A stretch of 15,139 bases of DNA from Fidelibacterota bacterium (GTDB lineage Bacteria; Fidelibacterota; Marinisomatia; SCGC-AAA003-L08; D37C17), in the NCBI GenBank assembly GCA_018671635.1, contig JABHHG010000112.1, positions 1-15,139 on the forward strand, read 5' to 3'. The position numbers and the translations under genes are program-made. Of the stretch, positions 6,842 to 14,918 are shown one piece after another. A model generated the notes under the pieces. That model was not told the DNA's origin and made no database searches. It was given only the letters and a program-made list of their open reading frames with translations. Each line of letters begins with the position of its first letter. The first letter of the stretch is position 1.

Positions 6842-7588
6842 ATGTCTGGACACAGTAAGTGGAATACCATCAAGCGTAAAAAGGGTGCATTAGATGCGAA
6901 GCGCGGTGCTATTTTCACAAGACATTCAAAAGAAATTACATTATCAGCCCGAACTGGAGGTGGTGACATAGAAATGAATCCATCACTACGATTAGCCGTA
7001 AAAAAAGCAAAAGCTGATAATATGCCTGCTGCCAATATTGAACGCGCTATCAAAAAAGGTACGGGCGATCTTCCTGGGGTAAAATATGAAGATTATGTCT
7101 ATGAAGGCTATGGTCCGGGAGGTGTAGCCATCATGATGGAAATTATGACGGACAATAAGAATCGAACGGTTCCTGACATCCGCCACATAATGTCAAAAAA
7201 TGGCGGAAATTTAGGTGAGTCTGGATGTGTGAATTGGATGTTCGAGAAAAAGGGAACATTCACTATTTCAAAGAATGGGGTGGATGAAGATAGCCTTTTA
7301 GAGACTTCGTTAGATTTAGGTGCAGAAGATTTTAATTCTGATGCGGATGATGCCTTTGTTATTGAAACGTCACCAGATGATTTTGGTAATATGAGCCAAG
7401 GTTTAGAGGATGCTGGTTTTGATGTGGAAGGTGAAGTTGGATTGGTCCCTATCAATAGCGTAAAAGTTTCAGGTGGAGATGTGGGTCAATTATTGAATTT
7501 ACTTGAGCTATTGGAAGATCATGAAGATATTCAAAAGGTGTATTCAAATTTTGACCTTGATGAAGAAGAATTGGAAAAATTGGCATAA
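6842..7588 (+). CDS. yebC: YebC/TACO1-family protein
   Basis: A full-length 248-residue YebC family protein. The N-terminus MSGHSKWNTIKRKKGALDAK is the family signature, followed by FTRHSKEITLSARTGGGD and NPSLRLAVKKAKADNMP, then YEGYGPGGVAI and NLGESGCVNWMF in the middle domain. The family was long annotated as a DNA-binding transcription regulator. Later work on YebC and TACO1 points to a ribosome-associated role that relieves stalling at proline-rich stretches. It is the first gene of the second operon, and yebC directly before ruvC and ruvA is a widespread arrangement. The last third is acidic and ends in DLDEEELEKLA, so the final helices are normal. Confidence 0.95.
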   Translation: MSGHSKWNTIKRKKGALDAKRGAIFTRHSKEITLSARTGGGDIEMNPSLRLAVKKAKADNMPAANIERAIKKGTGDLPGVKYEDYVYEGYGPGGVAIMMEIMTDNKNRTVPDIRHIMSKNGGNLGESGCVNWMFEKKGTFTISKNGVDEDSLLETSLDLGAEDFNSDADDAFVIETSPDDFGNMSQGLEDAGFDVEGEVGLVPINSVKVSGGDVGQLLNLLELLEDHEDIQKVYSNFDLDEEELEKLA

Positions 7589-8071
7589 GTGAAAATTTTG
7601 GGAATAGATCCAGGCCTTGTTCAAACAGGATATGGGATAATTACCATCAATAATAATAACCCCCAAATTGTAGATTATGGCGTGGTAAAGCCTACGGTGA
7701 ATGATGGGTTAGCCTCAAGATTATTGACTATTTTTGAAGACGTGAGTGAAATTATTAGCATCCATAAGCCGTCAATATTTTCAATTGAAGATGTATTCTA
7801 CGGGAAGAATGCAAAGTCTGCATTACGCTTGGGGCAAGCTCGTGGGGCGGCAATGGTGGCCGCAGCTTCAGCAGGATTATCAATCCATGAATATTCAGCG
7901 CGAAAAATTAAACAAGCCGTTACGGGTAATGGAAATGCACATAAAGAACAAGTTCAGTTTATGGTAAAGGCCACATTGAAAATGGATAAACTCCCTAAGC
8001 CCATCGATGCTTCTGATGCGTTGGCTACTGCGTTATGTCATTTCCAGCAATTTAGATTGGCTGAGTTATGA
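7589..8071 (+). CDS. ruvC: RuvC, Holliday-junction resolvase
   Basis: A 160-residue endonuclease that cuts Holliday junctions symmetrically in concert with RuvAB. The four acidic catalytic residues are in place: D7 in GIDPG, E67 in IEDVFYGKN, and D140 and D143 in PIDASDALATALCH. The motif GNGNAHKEQV is also typical. The start is GTG at 7589, immediately after the yebC stop with no spacing and no clear ribosome binding site, so translation must be coupled to yebC. A later start would remove the catalytic GIDPG strand. Length is close to the usual 160-175 residues. Confidence 0.95.
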   Translation: MKILGIDPGLVQTGYGIITINNNNPQIVDYGVVKPTVNDGLASRLLTIFEDVSEIISIHKPSIFSIEDVFYGKNAKSALRLGQARGAAMVAAASAGLSIHEYSARKIKQAVTGNGNAHKEQVQFMVKATLKMDKLPKPIDASDALATALCHFQQFRLAEL

Positions 8072-8655
8072 TTGTTAGCATTCGAGGTAAAATCCTCAAA
8101 AAGGCACCCACAGAAATTATTATTGACGTGAATGGATTGGGCTATCTTTGCTTTATCACCGTCAATACCTATGACAAGTTGGGTAAGCCCGGTGAAGAAG
8201 TTTCATTGCTTACCCATTTTCAAGTTTCAGAAAATAGTAATACACTTTTTGGATTTCATGATGAAACTGAAAAACACCTTTTTGGAATGCTCATTTCTGT
8301 ATCGGGGATTGGCCCCAAAACGGCAATAAATTTACTTTCTGCCGTAACGCCAGATGAGTTTAAAAAACGCCTGATTGCAGGTGAAGTGGCCATGCTTACA
8401 GCACTACCGGGAATTGGTCCCAAAACAGCGCGGCGAATTATTGTTGAGCTGAAAGATAAATTTGTAGATATCTCAAAAGATGACCTCCCCAAAGAAGGTG
8501 ATATGACGGGGGCTTCAGGTGATGCTTATGATGCATTGATGGCATTGGGATTTCAAGCTAAGGATATTCGAGGGTCAATATTAAAAGTAACTTCAGGGCA
8601 TGAGAATTTATCTACCGAAGAAATTATTAAACAAACACTAACGGAGTTGAGATAG
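8068..8655 (+). CDS. ruvA: RuvA, Holliday-junction binding subunit
   Basis: A 195-residue protein, slightly shorter than the 203-residue E. coli protein. Residues 1-62 form the OB-fold domain (MIVSIRGKIL, VNGLGY). Two helix-hairpin-helix motifs follow, SGIGPKTAINLL (about 79-90) and LPGIGPKTARRI (about 113-124). Residues 151-195 are the RuvB-binding domain III (YDALMALGF). The tetramer holds the junction open and recruits the RuvB motor. It overlaps ruvC by ATGA. RuvB is not in this window, so its gene must lie elsewhere in the genome. Confidence 0.95.
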   Translation: MIVSIRGKILKKAPTEIIIDVNGLGYLCFITVNTYDKLGKPGEEVSLLTHFQVSENSNTLFGFHDETEKHLFGMLISVSGIGPKTAINLLSAVTPDEFKKRLIAGEVAMLTALPGIGPKTARRIIVELKDKFVDISKDDLPKEGDMTGASGDAYDALMALGFQAKDIRGSILKVTSGHENLSTEEIIKQTLTELR

Positions 8656-9743
8656 TGTCAGAAAATATTAAAACTGCCCTCTATGATATTCATGTAGAAT
8701 TGGGTGCCAAAATTGTACCATTCGCAGGATATGAAATGCCAGTTACATACCCAAATGGAATTCAGGCTGAACATCAAGCGGTACGAAATTTAGCGGGGAT
8801 GTTTGATGTTTCTCATATGGGTGAATTTTGGATAGCGGGTGACGAAGCATTACCTTTTTTGCAACATGTGACCATTAATGATGTGTCAAAATTAGAAGTG
8901 GGGGATGCTCAATATTCAGCTATGTGTTATGAAGATGGGGGAATTGTAGATGACCTTATTCTTTACCGAAAACCAGATGGATATTTTATGGTGATTAATG
9001 CATCCAATATTGATAAGGATTTAGAGTGGCTCATAAAACATAAGCCTGAAAATGTAAATATAGAAAATCATTCTGAACGGTATTCTTTAGTTGCGTTACA
9101 GGGCCCCAAATCTCGAGAGATTTTATCCCAATTCACGGATGCCGATTTAAATTTAATGTTTTACTCTTACGCAGATGCAACGATTTGTGGCCACTCTGTT
9201 ATGCTGAGTCGAACAGGGTATACGGGTGAATTAGGATTTGAAATTTATGCATCCAATGAGGCCATAATAGATATTTGGAAGGCTTTTCTAGATGATGGAG
9301 TAGTCCCATGTGGGTTGGCTACTCGTGATATTCTCAGAATGGAAATGAAATACTGTTTGTATGGCAATGATATTGACCACACGACGAACCCCATTGAAGC
9401 GGGGTTGAGCTGGATTACAGACTTTTCAAAAGATGATTTTATTGGGAAGTCTGTTCTTTTATCCACAAAAGAAAACAAGCCTATGCGTCGATTGGTAACT
9501 TTTGAGTTGAATGAACGTGGAATTCCACGTCATGATTATCGCATTCATTTAGATGGTGAAGATGTTGGATTTGTGACCAGTGGAACTCAGTCCATGTCAT
9601 TGAAAAAAGGTATTGGCATGGCATACATAGATAAGGGTTTTGCTAAAGTGGGTAATGCCATTGAGGTTATGATTCGTAATAAACCCGTTTCAGCCACGAT
9701 TGTTAAACCTCCATTTGTAAAAGAAACATCCATTTTAAACTAA
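8655..9743 (+). CDS. gcvT: Glycine cleavage system aminomethyltransferase (T-protein)
   Basis: A 362-residue T-protein, which moves the methylene group from the lipoyl arm of H-protein to tetrahydrofolate and releases ammonia. Visible signatures are FAGYEMPVTYP, MFDVSHMGEF, the GGIVDDLILYR segment with the catalytic-region aspartates, LQGPKSREIL, SRTGYTGELGFEIY, LRMEMKYCLYGNDID and GLSWITDFSKDDFIGK. These cover both the folate-binding and the C-terminal barrel domains, so the gene is complete. The GTG start at 8655 overlaps the ruvA stop by one base (TAGTG), and GGAG (8643-8646) lies upstream. The other gcv genes (gcvH, gcvP) are not nearby, so gcvT is placed in a DNA-repair and division operon and not a glycine operon. 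Related folate proteins such as YgfZ lack these motifs. Confidence 0.93.
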   Translation: MSENIKTALYDIHVELGAKIVPFAGYEMPVTYPNGIQAEHQAVRNLAGMFDVSHMGEFWIAGDEALPFLQHVTINDVSKLEVGDAQYSAMCYEDGGIVDDLILYRKPDGYFMVINASNIDKDLEWLIKHKPENVNIENHSERYSLVALQGPKSREILSQFTDADLNLMFYSYADATICGHSVMLSRTGYTGELGFEIYASNEAIIDIWKAFLDDGVVPCGLATRDILRMEMKYCLYGNDIDHTTNPIEAGLSWITDFSKDDFIGKSVLLSTKENKPMRRLVTFELNERGIPRHDYRIHLDGEDVGFVTSGTQSMSLKKGIGMAYIDKGFAKVGNAIEVMIRNKPVSATIVKPPFVKETSILN

Positions 9744-12109
9744 TGCAATATCGAAGAAAAGAAATAATAGGCATCGCTTTAGGATTATTATCGATCTTTT
9801 TAATGGCCAGTTTTGTTACCTATGACCCAACTGAATCTCCAGGTGGGATTTCTTCTGATATAGCTCAATCGAATATTATGGGTATTTTTGGAATTTATGC
9901 TTCATACTACATGATGAAGTTTTCATTTGGATGGGCCACCCTTTTTTTACCTTTGGGCATGGGACTTATGAGCTATGCAATATTTACCCGTAAAAATATT
10001 CAAGATTATCTTCGCGCCGTAGCCTATTTGGGTGCAACTTCATTGTGGGTTTCATCAATAATTGCGTATGTGGGGATTTCTAGAGATCTATGGTGGAAGG
10101 CTGAATATTCAGGATTATTTGGATATTCATTAACCGTATTTATTCGAGATTTAGTGGGAGTATATGCTTACGGTATTCTCATGGTAGCCATACTTGTTTT
10201 AATAGTAAGTGGATTTTTTCACATTTCACTCTATGATGAATTATTGAATTTGAGAGATTTTTTGAGAGAAAAATTAGAATCATTTAAAGAAAAACGACGA
10301 TTGAAATCTGTAATTGTGAGTCCCGCTGAACTCATAATACAAACTGAAACTCAACCCCTCGCGGATATTGAAGAAATTGATGAAACTGAAATAGTACATG
10401 ATTTTCAAGAAAATGAAGTTCAGCCCGAATCAAAAGATGAATTAGAGCCATTTTTAGCCTCAGATGAAGTTGAAAACGCTGAGGATTTACCACACTCAGA
10501 AATTGGGGAAACTCAAGCAGTTGTTGAATCTGAAGAAGATGAGAGTATAGTAGATTCTGTTGCAGGTGAAGCAGAAGAAATTGCAATAGAAGATGAGGTT
10601 GAAATTAAGGAAACGGATCTTGATGCACAGAAAGAACGTCGAGCACGATATCGTCAGTATCGATTGCCTTCCACGGATTATTTGATTGACCCTATAGAAA
10701 TTTCAAATCATCTTGATAGAGATTCACTTCACGAGAAAGCTGAACATTTAGTCCATGCACTTGAAACATTTGGAGTAAAGGGGAAGGTTGTGAAAATTTC
10801 TCCTGGACCCGTAATTACGCTTTTTGAAATTGAACCCGGAGAGGGAGTTCGGGTTAATAAATTTACCAATTTATCAGATGATTTAGCACGCGTGATGAAG
10901 GCACAGCGGATAAGGGTAATTGCACCGATTCCTGGTTCTAAATCTGTGGGAATTGAACTCCCTAATGAACAGCCATCAATAGTTTATTTAAAGAATATTA
11001 TTAATTCTGAGGAATTTGTAAATAGTAAATCCAAGCTTACCATTGGATTGGGCAAAACTACGGTGGGTGATGCATACACTTTTGAGTTAAATAAAATGCC
11101 CCACTTATTGGTGGCAGGAGCCACAGGAGCGGGTAAGTCCGTTTGTATTAATACAATCATCGTTTCGATTTTGTATAAGGCTAAACCTGATGAAGTTAAA
11201 TTTATTCTTATTGATCCTAAAAAACTTGAACTAGCAACGTACAAATCTTTGGTGGGATATCATTTAATTACGGCACCCAATTTAGAAGAGTATGTGATGA
11301 CCACCGCTGAAAATGCAGTAGGGATTCTTGACTCGGCTATTACTGAAATGGAACGACGGTTTCAAGTTTTTGCCGATGCTCGTGTTCGAAATATTACTGA
11401 ATATCATGATCGCCAAAAGCAGAATAGTGAACTGGAAAATATTCCATATATTGTGGTGTTGATTGATGAATTGGCAGATTTGATGATGACATCTGGCCGA
11501 GCAGTGGAAGAGCCCATTACTCGGTTGGCACAAAAGGCTCGTGCAGTGGGAATCCATCTTGTGGTGGCTACACAGCGACCATCGGTTGATGTAATTACCG
11601 GATTAATTAAGTCAAACTTCCCTGCAAGAATATCATTCCAAGTATCATCAAAAATTGATTCACGTACAATTATTGACCAAATGGGTGCAGAAAAATTATT
11701 GGGTCGAGGTGATATGTTGTTTTTATTACCTGGATCTGCTTCTCCTATTCGCTTACACAATGCTCTTGTTGAATTAGATGAAATTGAAGCCATAATGGAG
11801 CATATTACATCACAACCCAAACCAGATGAAGTGATGTTGCCTGAGACTAAAGAGAAAAAAGTGGATAGTGATTTTGCTGTGGATGAAGACACAGACGAAT
11901 TGTTAAAAGATGCTGCTCGAATGGTCATTGAATCACAACAAGCCTCAGTCTCTATGCTTCAACGAAAATTTAGAATAGGATATAGCCGGGCGGGTCGCCT
12001 AATTGATGAGTTAGAAGCGTTAGGTATTGTGAGTGGATATAGTGGCAGTAAAGCGCGCGATGTGTTGGTTGAATTATCTTACCTCGAAACCGTTTTTGGC
12101 GATGAGTAA
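9743..12109 (+). CDS. ftsK: FtsK/SpoIIIE DNA translocase
   Basis: A 788-residue DNA pump that clears chromosome ends at the division septum. About four membrane helices fill residues 8-160 (near 8-25, 48-82, 92-111 and 140-160). An acidic linker (about 200-300, rich in E and D) is shorter than in E. coli FtsK. The motor follows: the alpha/beta domain from about 300, Walker A GATGAGKS (459-466), Walker B VVLIDEL (571-577, with D575 and E576), and the ATQRPSVDVITG segment. The gamma winged-helix domain is at about 717-777 (SMLQRKFRIGYSRAGRLIDE) and reads KOPS-type sequences and contacts XerD. It overlaps gcvT by one base (TAATG) with no clear ribosome binding site. Confidence 0.95.
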   Translation: MQYRRKEIIGIALGLLSIFLMASFVTYDPTESPGGISSDIAQSNIMGIFGIYASYYMMKFSFGWATLFLPLGMGLMSYAIFTRKNIQDYLRAVAYLGATSLWVSSIIAYVGISRDLWWKAEYSGLFGYSLTVFIRDLVGVYAYGILMVAILVLIVSGFFHISLYDELLNLRDFLREKLESFKEKRRLKSVIVSPAELIIQTETQPLADIEEIDETEIVHDFQENEVQPESKDELEPFLASDEVENAEDLPHSEIGETQAVVESEEDESIVDSVAGEAEEIAIEDEVEIKETDLDAQKERRARYRQYRLPSTDYLIDPIEISNHLDRDSLHEKAEHLVHALETFGVKGKVVKISPGPVITLFEIEPGEGVRVNKFTNLSDDLARVMKAQRIRVIAPIPGSKSVGIELPNEQPSIVYLKNIINSEEFVNSKSKLTIGLGKTTVGDAYTFELNKMPHLLVAGATGAGKSVCINTIIVSILYKAKPDEVKFILIDPKKLELATYKSLVGYHLITAPNLEEYVMTTAENAVGILDSAITEMERRFQVFADARVRNITEYHDRQKQNSELENIPYIVVLIDELADLMMTSGRAVEEPITRLAQKARAVGIHLVVATQRPSVDVITGLIKSNFPARISFQVSSKIDSRTIIDQMGAEKLLGRGDMLFLLPGSASPIRLHNALVELDEIEAIMEHITSQPKPDEVMLPETKEKKVDSDFAVDEDTDELLKDAARMVIESQQASVSMLQRKFRIGYSRAGRLIDELEALGIVSGYSGSKARDVLVELSYLETVFGDE

Positions 12110-12689
12110 TTTGTTCTCCAAATATATTATTCTATTTTTAGTGGCGATTATACTCCCCCGAAATGTAGTTCAAGATTGGTTGACGGATAATAAGGAGTTT
12201 ATTCAATCATCAAATAAATCAATTAATTTCATGTATTCAGTCTCACATCCTGAATATAAAAATGAAAATAAAAATTTGGCTGGACAACTCATTACCGCAT
12301 CTGAAAATAAATTTAAACTAATTATGGGTCCACGTATCATTTATTCAAATGGAGAAAAATGGGTGAGTCATGATACTCGAACGAATCAGGCCATCATTCA
12401 AAATCCAGATTCCAGTTTATATAATTCCATAATTGCCATGACTCATTATAATGAATTGAATAAGTTATTGAGTGTAAGTGTATTAAAAAAGAATACAGCC
12501 ACGATTTACAATAGGGGCCAGAAGATTGAGATAGAATTTAAGAATAAGAAAATTAGTTCAATTTTGTCTGAGTATAAGTCAATTAAAGTTGAAATTAATA
12601 TGATTGAGTTTGATGATCAGTTTGTGATTTCAGATTCACTGTTTGTATTTCATAATAACACGACCATGTTAATTGACCTCCGTGAGTAA
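12102..12689 (+). CDS. lolA: LolA-like periplasmic lipoprotein carrier
   Basis: The ATG at 12102 is inside the end of ftsK (ATGAGTAA, an eight-base overlap). An upstream in-frame ATG would overlap ftsK by 77 bases and bury the signal. The 195-residue product begins with a basic residue and a hydrophobic segment (about 8-19, YIILFLVAIILP), a signal peptide. The rest is beta-rich: SINFMYSVSHPE, then AGQLITASENKFKLIMG, YSNGEKWVSHDTRTNQAII and a NPDSSLYNS loop. That order of strand, G..I.......FK...G.. and dG..W..yd...nq matches LolA, which carries lipoproteins across the periplasm. Position directly after ftsK is the same as in many proteobacteria. Identity is too low for certainty, and no LolB-type or sorting genes lie near. 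Confidence 0.68.
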   Translation: MSNLFSKYIILFLVAIILPRNVVQDWLTDNKEFIQSSNKSINFMYSVSHPEYKNENKNLAGQLITASENKFKLIMGPRIIYSNGEKWVSHDTRTNQAIIQNPDSSLYNSIIAMTHYNELNKLLSVSVLKKNTATIYNRGQKIEIEFKNKKISSILSEYKSIKVEINMIEFDDQFVISDSLFVFHNNTTMLIDLRE

Positions 12690-13656
12690 AATTAAAGAAA
12701 CGTTATCCCTGCTATTAAAGCCGCAGGCGATTATGGGCTTACTTATTAGTATCGTAGGTATTTATTGGGCATTTTATGATTTTGCATTCGGTGAATTTGT
12801 AGATACGATTAAATCGGTAAAGTATGAATATGTATTATTAGCATGTGTGTTAATAATTTCATCTGTATGGTTACGTGCTATTCGATGGAAATATTTATTT
12901 AAAACTGATGATGGGGTTGAAACATATTCACTATTTCGTTATGAACTGATTGGGTATTTTGGCAATAATGTACTTCCGCTTCGTTTAGGTGAATTATTAC
13001 GAGCCTATATTTTGGGGAAGGAATATAGCTTATCTAAACCCTATGTTTTCGGAACCATTGTTTTAGAGCGAATATTAGACACGTTAGCATTAATATTGTT
13101 GTCAATATTCCTACTTTTTATATATCCATTGACTAGTTTGATTGAAAGTTATATTTATACGGGAATAATATTATCAGCAATTTTGGTCATCTTTTTATTT
13201 ATTTTAAAACGAAGGAAAATTGTTGATACTGAAAGTGGTTTCTTACTGATTATTTCAAATTTCTTTCAAGGTTTCAAGAACCTTGAATATAATAAAATAC
13301 CTCTTTTATTTTTACTAAGTATTTTTACATGGTCAATCTACTGGTTAGATGTACATCTTATACAATACGCATTTGGATTTGGAATGACACCAGCAGATTC
13401 ATTACTCTTATTAGTAGTTTCAACATTATTTATGTCAATTCCGTCAGCACCTGGAATGATTGGTACTTTTCATTTTGGGGTTAAATATGTTATGGTCGAT
13501 TTATTTTCAACGTCTTATGCGTATACAGTAAGTGAAGCAACTTCCTTTGCAATTATCCTTCATGCATATGGTTATATTTCTTATACTATACTTGGAGCAA
13601 TCTATTTTGCAAGAAGCCAGTTTCATAAAAATGCAATCTCTGAGGTGTTAAAGTAA
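12682..13656 (+). CDS. Flippase-like polytopic membrane protein (lysylphosphatidylglycerol synthase TM-domain family)
   Basis: The GTG at 12682 makes an eight-base overlap with the previous gene (GTGAGTAA), the same layout as the preceding ATGAGTAA junction. It is preferred to a TTG nine bases upstream. The 324-residue protein has about seven to eight membrane helices and no soluble domain. Family motifs include WLRAIRWKYLF (about 61-71), GNNVLPLRLGELLRAYILG (about 91-109), VLERILDTLAL, and SIPSAPGMIGTFHFG (about 254-268). These are typical of the UPF0104/PF03706 group, which covers the flippase half of MprF and many stand-alone proteins near glycan or lipid genes. The gene lies between the envelope carrier and the polysaccharide genes, so a lipid or glycolipid transport role is plausible but not shown. 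Confidence 0.85.
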   Translation: MSKIKETLSLLLKPQAIMGLLISIVGIYWAFYDFAFGEFVDTIKSVKYEYVLLACVLIISSVWLRAIRWKYLFKTDDGVETYSLFRYELIGYFGNNVLPLRLGELLRAYILGKEYSLSKPYVFGTIVLERILDTLALILLSIFLLFIYPLTSLIESYIYTGIILSAILVIFLFILKRRKIVDTESGFLLIISNFFQGFKNLEYNKIPLLFLLSIFTWSIYWLDVHLIQYAFGFGMTPADSLLLLVVSTLFMSIPSAPGMIGTFHFGVKYVMVDLFSTSYAYTVSEATSFAIILHAYGYISYTILGAIYFARSQFHKNAISEVLK

Positions 13657-13658
13657 AT

Positions 13659-14918
13659 ATGGAAAATAAAATTGCAGTTATTGGATTAGGATATGTAGGA
13701 CTTCCATTGGCAGTTGAATTTGGAAAAAAAATAGAAACAGTTGGATTTGATATTAATCTCAAACGTATTAAAGAATTAAACAATAAATTTGATTCTACGG
13801 GTGAAATATCGGCTAAAGATTTAGATACAGCTAAAAAATTAATTTTGACTGATAATTCAAGTAGAATTAGTGATTGTAATATTTATATAATTACAGTCCC
13901 TACACCCATTGATGAGAGTAATATTCCAGATTTAACACCCATCGAATCCGCATCGAGAATGGTTGGGGGTATATTGAAGATGGGTGATATTGTTATATAT
14001 GAATCAACTGTTTTTCCTGGATGTACTGAGGAAGTCTGTGTTCCAATTTTGGAAGAAAATTCAGGATTTAAATATAATAATGATTTTTATTGTGGCTATA
14101 GTCCCGAGCGAATAAATCCTGGAGATAAAGAGCATACTCTCACAAAAATAAAAAAAATAACCAGCGGATCTACACCTGAAATAGCTAAAGTAGTGGATGA
14201 TTTATACGCCTCAATTATTACCGCTGGAACCTATTCTGTCTCTTGTATAAAAATAGCAGAGGCTGCAAAGGTTATTGAGAATACCCAGCGTGATATTAAT
14301 ATTGCCTTTGTAAATGAGTTGTCTTTAATTTTCAATAAGATGGGTATTAAAACATCTGAAGTATTAGATGCAGCTGCAACAAAATGGAACTTTTTGAATT
14401 TCAGACCGGGTTTAGTTGGAGGTCATTGCATTGGTGTTGACCCCTATTATTTAACTCATAAGTCTGAAGCATTAGGTTATACACCCGAGATTATTTTGTC
14501 TGGAAGACGTTTGAATGATAGAATGGGTAAATATATTTCAGATAGAATTACATCTGCTTTGGAGGCTAAAAATATCAATCAGCGTGAATCAAATTGTTTG
14601 ATTTTGGGGCTCACTTTTAAAGAGAATTGTTCAGATGTTCGTAATACAAAGGTATTAGATATTTATAAGGATGTGCTTGATAAATTTCAATATGTAGATA
14701 TATCTGATCCGCGAGCACTGAAGGAAGATATTTTTAGAGTTTATGGTAAAAATTCAATTACAATACAACAGTCAGATTTAAATAAATATGATATAGTTAT
14801 TTTGGCGGTAAATCATAGTGAATATGAACCATTCTATAGTGGTCAGTGGATTTCAGCAAACCAGGTCATATTTGATGTGAAAAGTGTAATCATGTCTGAT
14901 AAGGTTTTGAGTTTATAA
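13659..14918 (+). CDS. tviB: TviB-like nucleotide-sugar 6-dehydrogenase (Vi-polysaccharide type)
   Basis: A 419-residue UDP-sugar dehydrogenase. The N-terminal Rossmann fold has the GLGYVGLP motif (residues 9-16), then the VPTPID substrate loop, YESTVFPGCTEE, GYSPERINPGDKEHTL and KITSGST. The catalytic cysteine is C257 in GGHCIGVDPYYL. The C-terminal Rossmann domain has LILGLTFKENCSDVRNTK. The overall motif set resembles TviB, which oxidises UDP-GlcNAc (in Vi-antigen synthesis) or a similar UDP-HexNAc to the uronic acid, using two NAD+. WbpA/WbpO-type substrates are possible. It starts two bases after the flippase-like gene, and its stop overlaps the next ATG (TAATG). The coding sequence is more AT-rich than the ftsK group, as often seen in polysaccharide clusters. 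Confidence 0.9.
   Translation: MENKIAVIGLGYVGLPLAVEFGKKIETVGFDINLKRIKELNNKFDSTGEISAKDLDTAKKLILTDNSSRISDCNIYIITVPTPIDESNIPDLTPIESASRMVGGILKMGDIVIYESTVFPGCTEEVCVPILEENSGFKYNNDFYCGYSPERINPGDKEHTLTKIKKITSGSTPEIAKVVDDLYASIITAGTYSVSCIKIAEAAKVIENTQRDINIAFVNELSLIFNKMGIKTSEVLDAAATKWNFLNFRPGLVGGHCIGVDPYYLTHKSEALGYTPEIILSGRRLNDRMGKYISDRITSALEAKNINQRESNCLILGLTFKENCSDVRNTKVLDIYKDVLDKFQYVDISDPRALKEDIFRVYGKNSITIQQSDLNKYDIVILAVNHSEYEPFYSGQWISANQVIFDVKSVIMSDKVLSL

Noticed and set aside
11404..11928. 174-codon minus-strand open frame inside ftsK
   Set aside because: It lies wholly inside the highly conserved FtsK motor, has Ser/Ile-rich composition typical of an antisense shadow, and shows no ribosome binding site or domain.
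12033..12101. Longer N-terminus for the LolA-like protein
   Set aside because: It would overlap ftsK by 77 bases and place 23 extra residues before an otherwise normal signal peptide.
12673..12681. TTG start for the flippase-like protein
   Set aside because: The GTG three codons later matches the RTGAGTAA overlap used at the previous junction.
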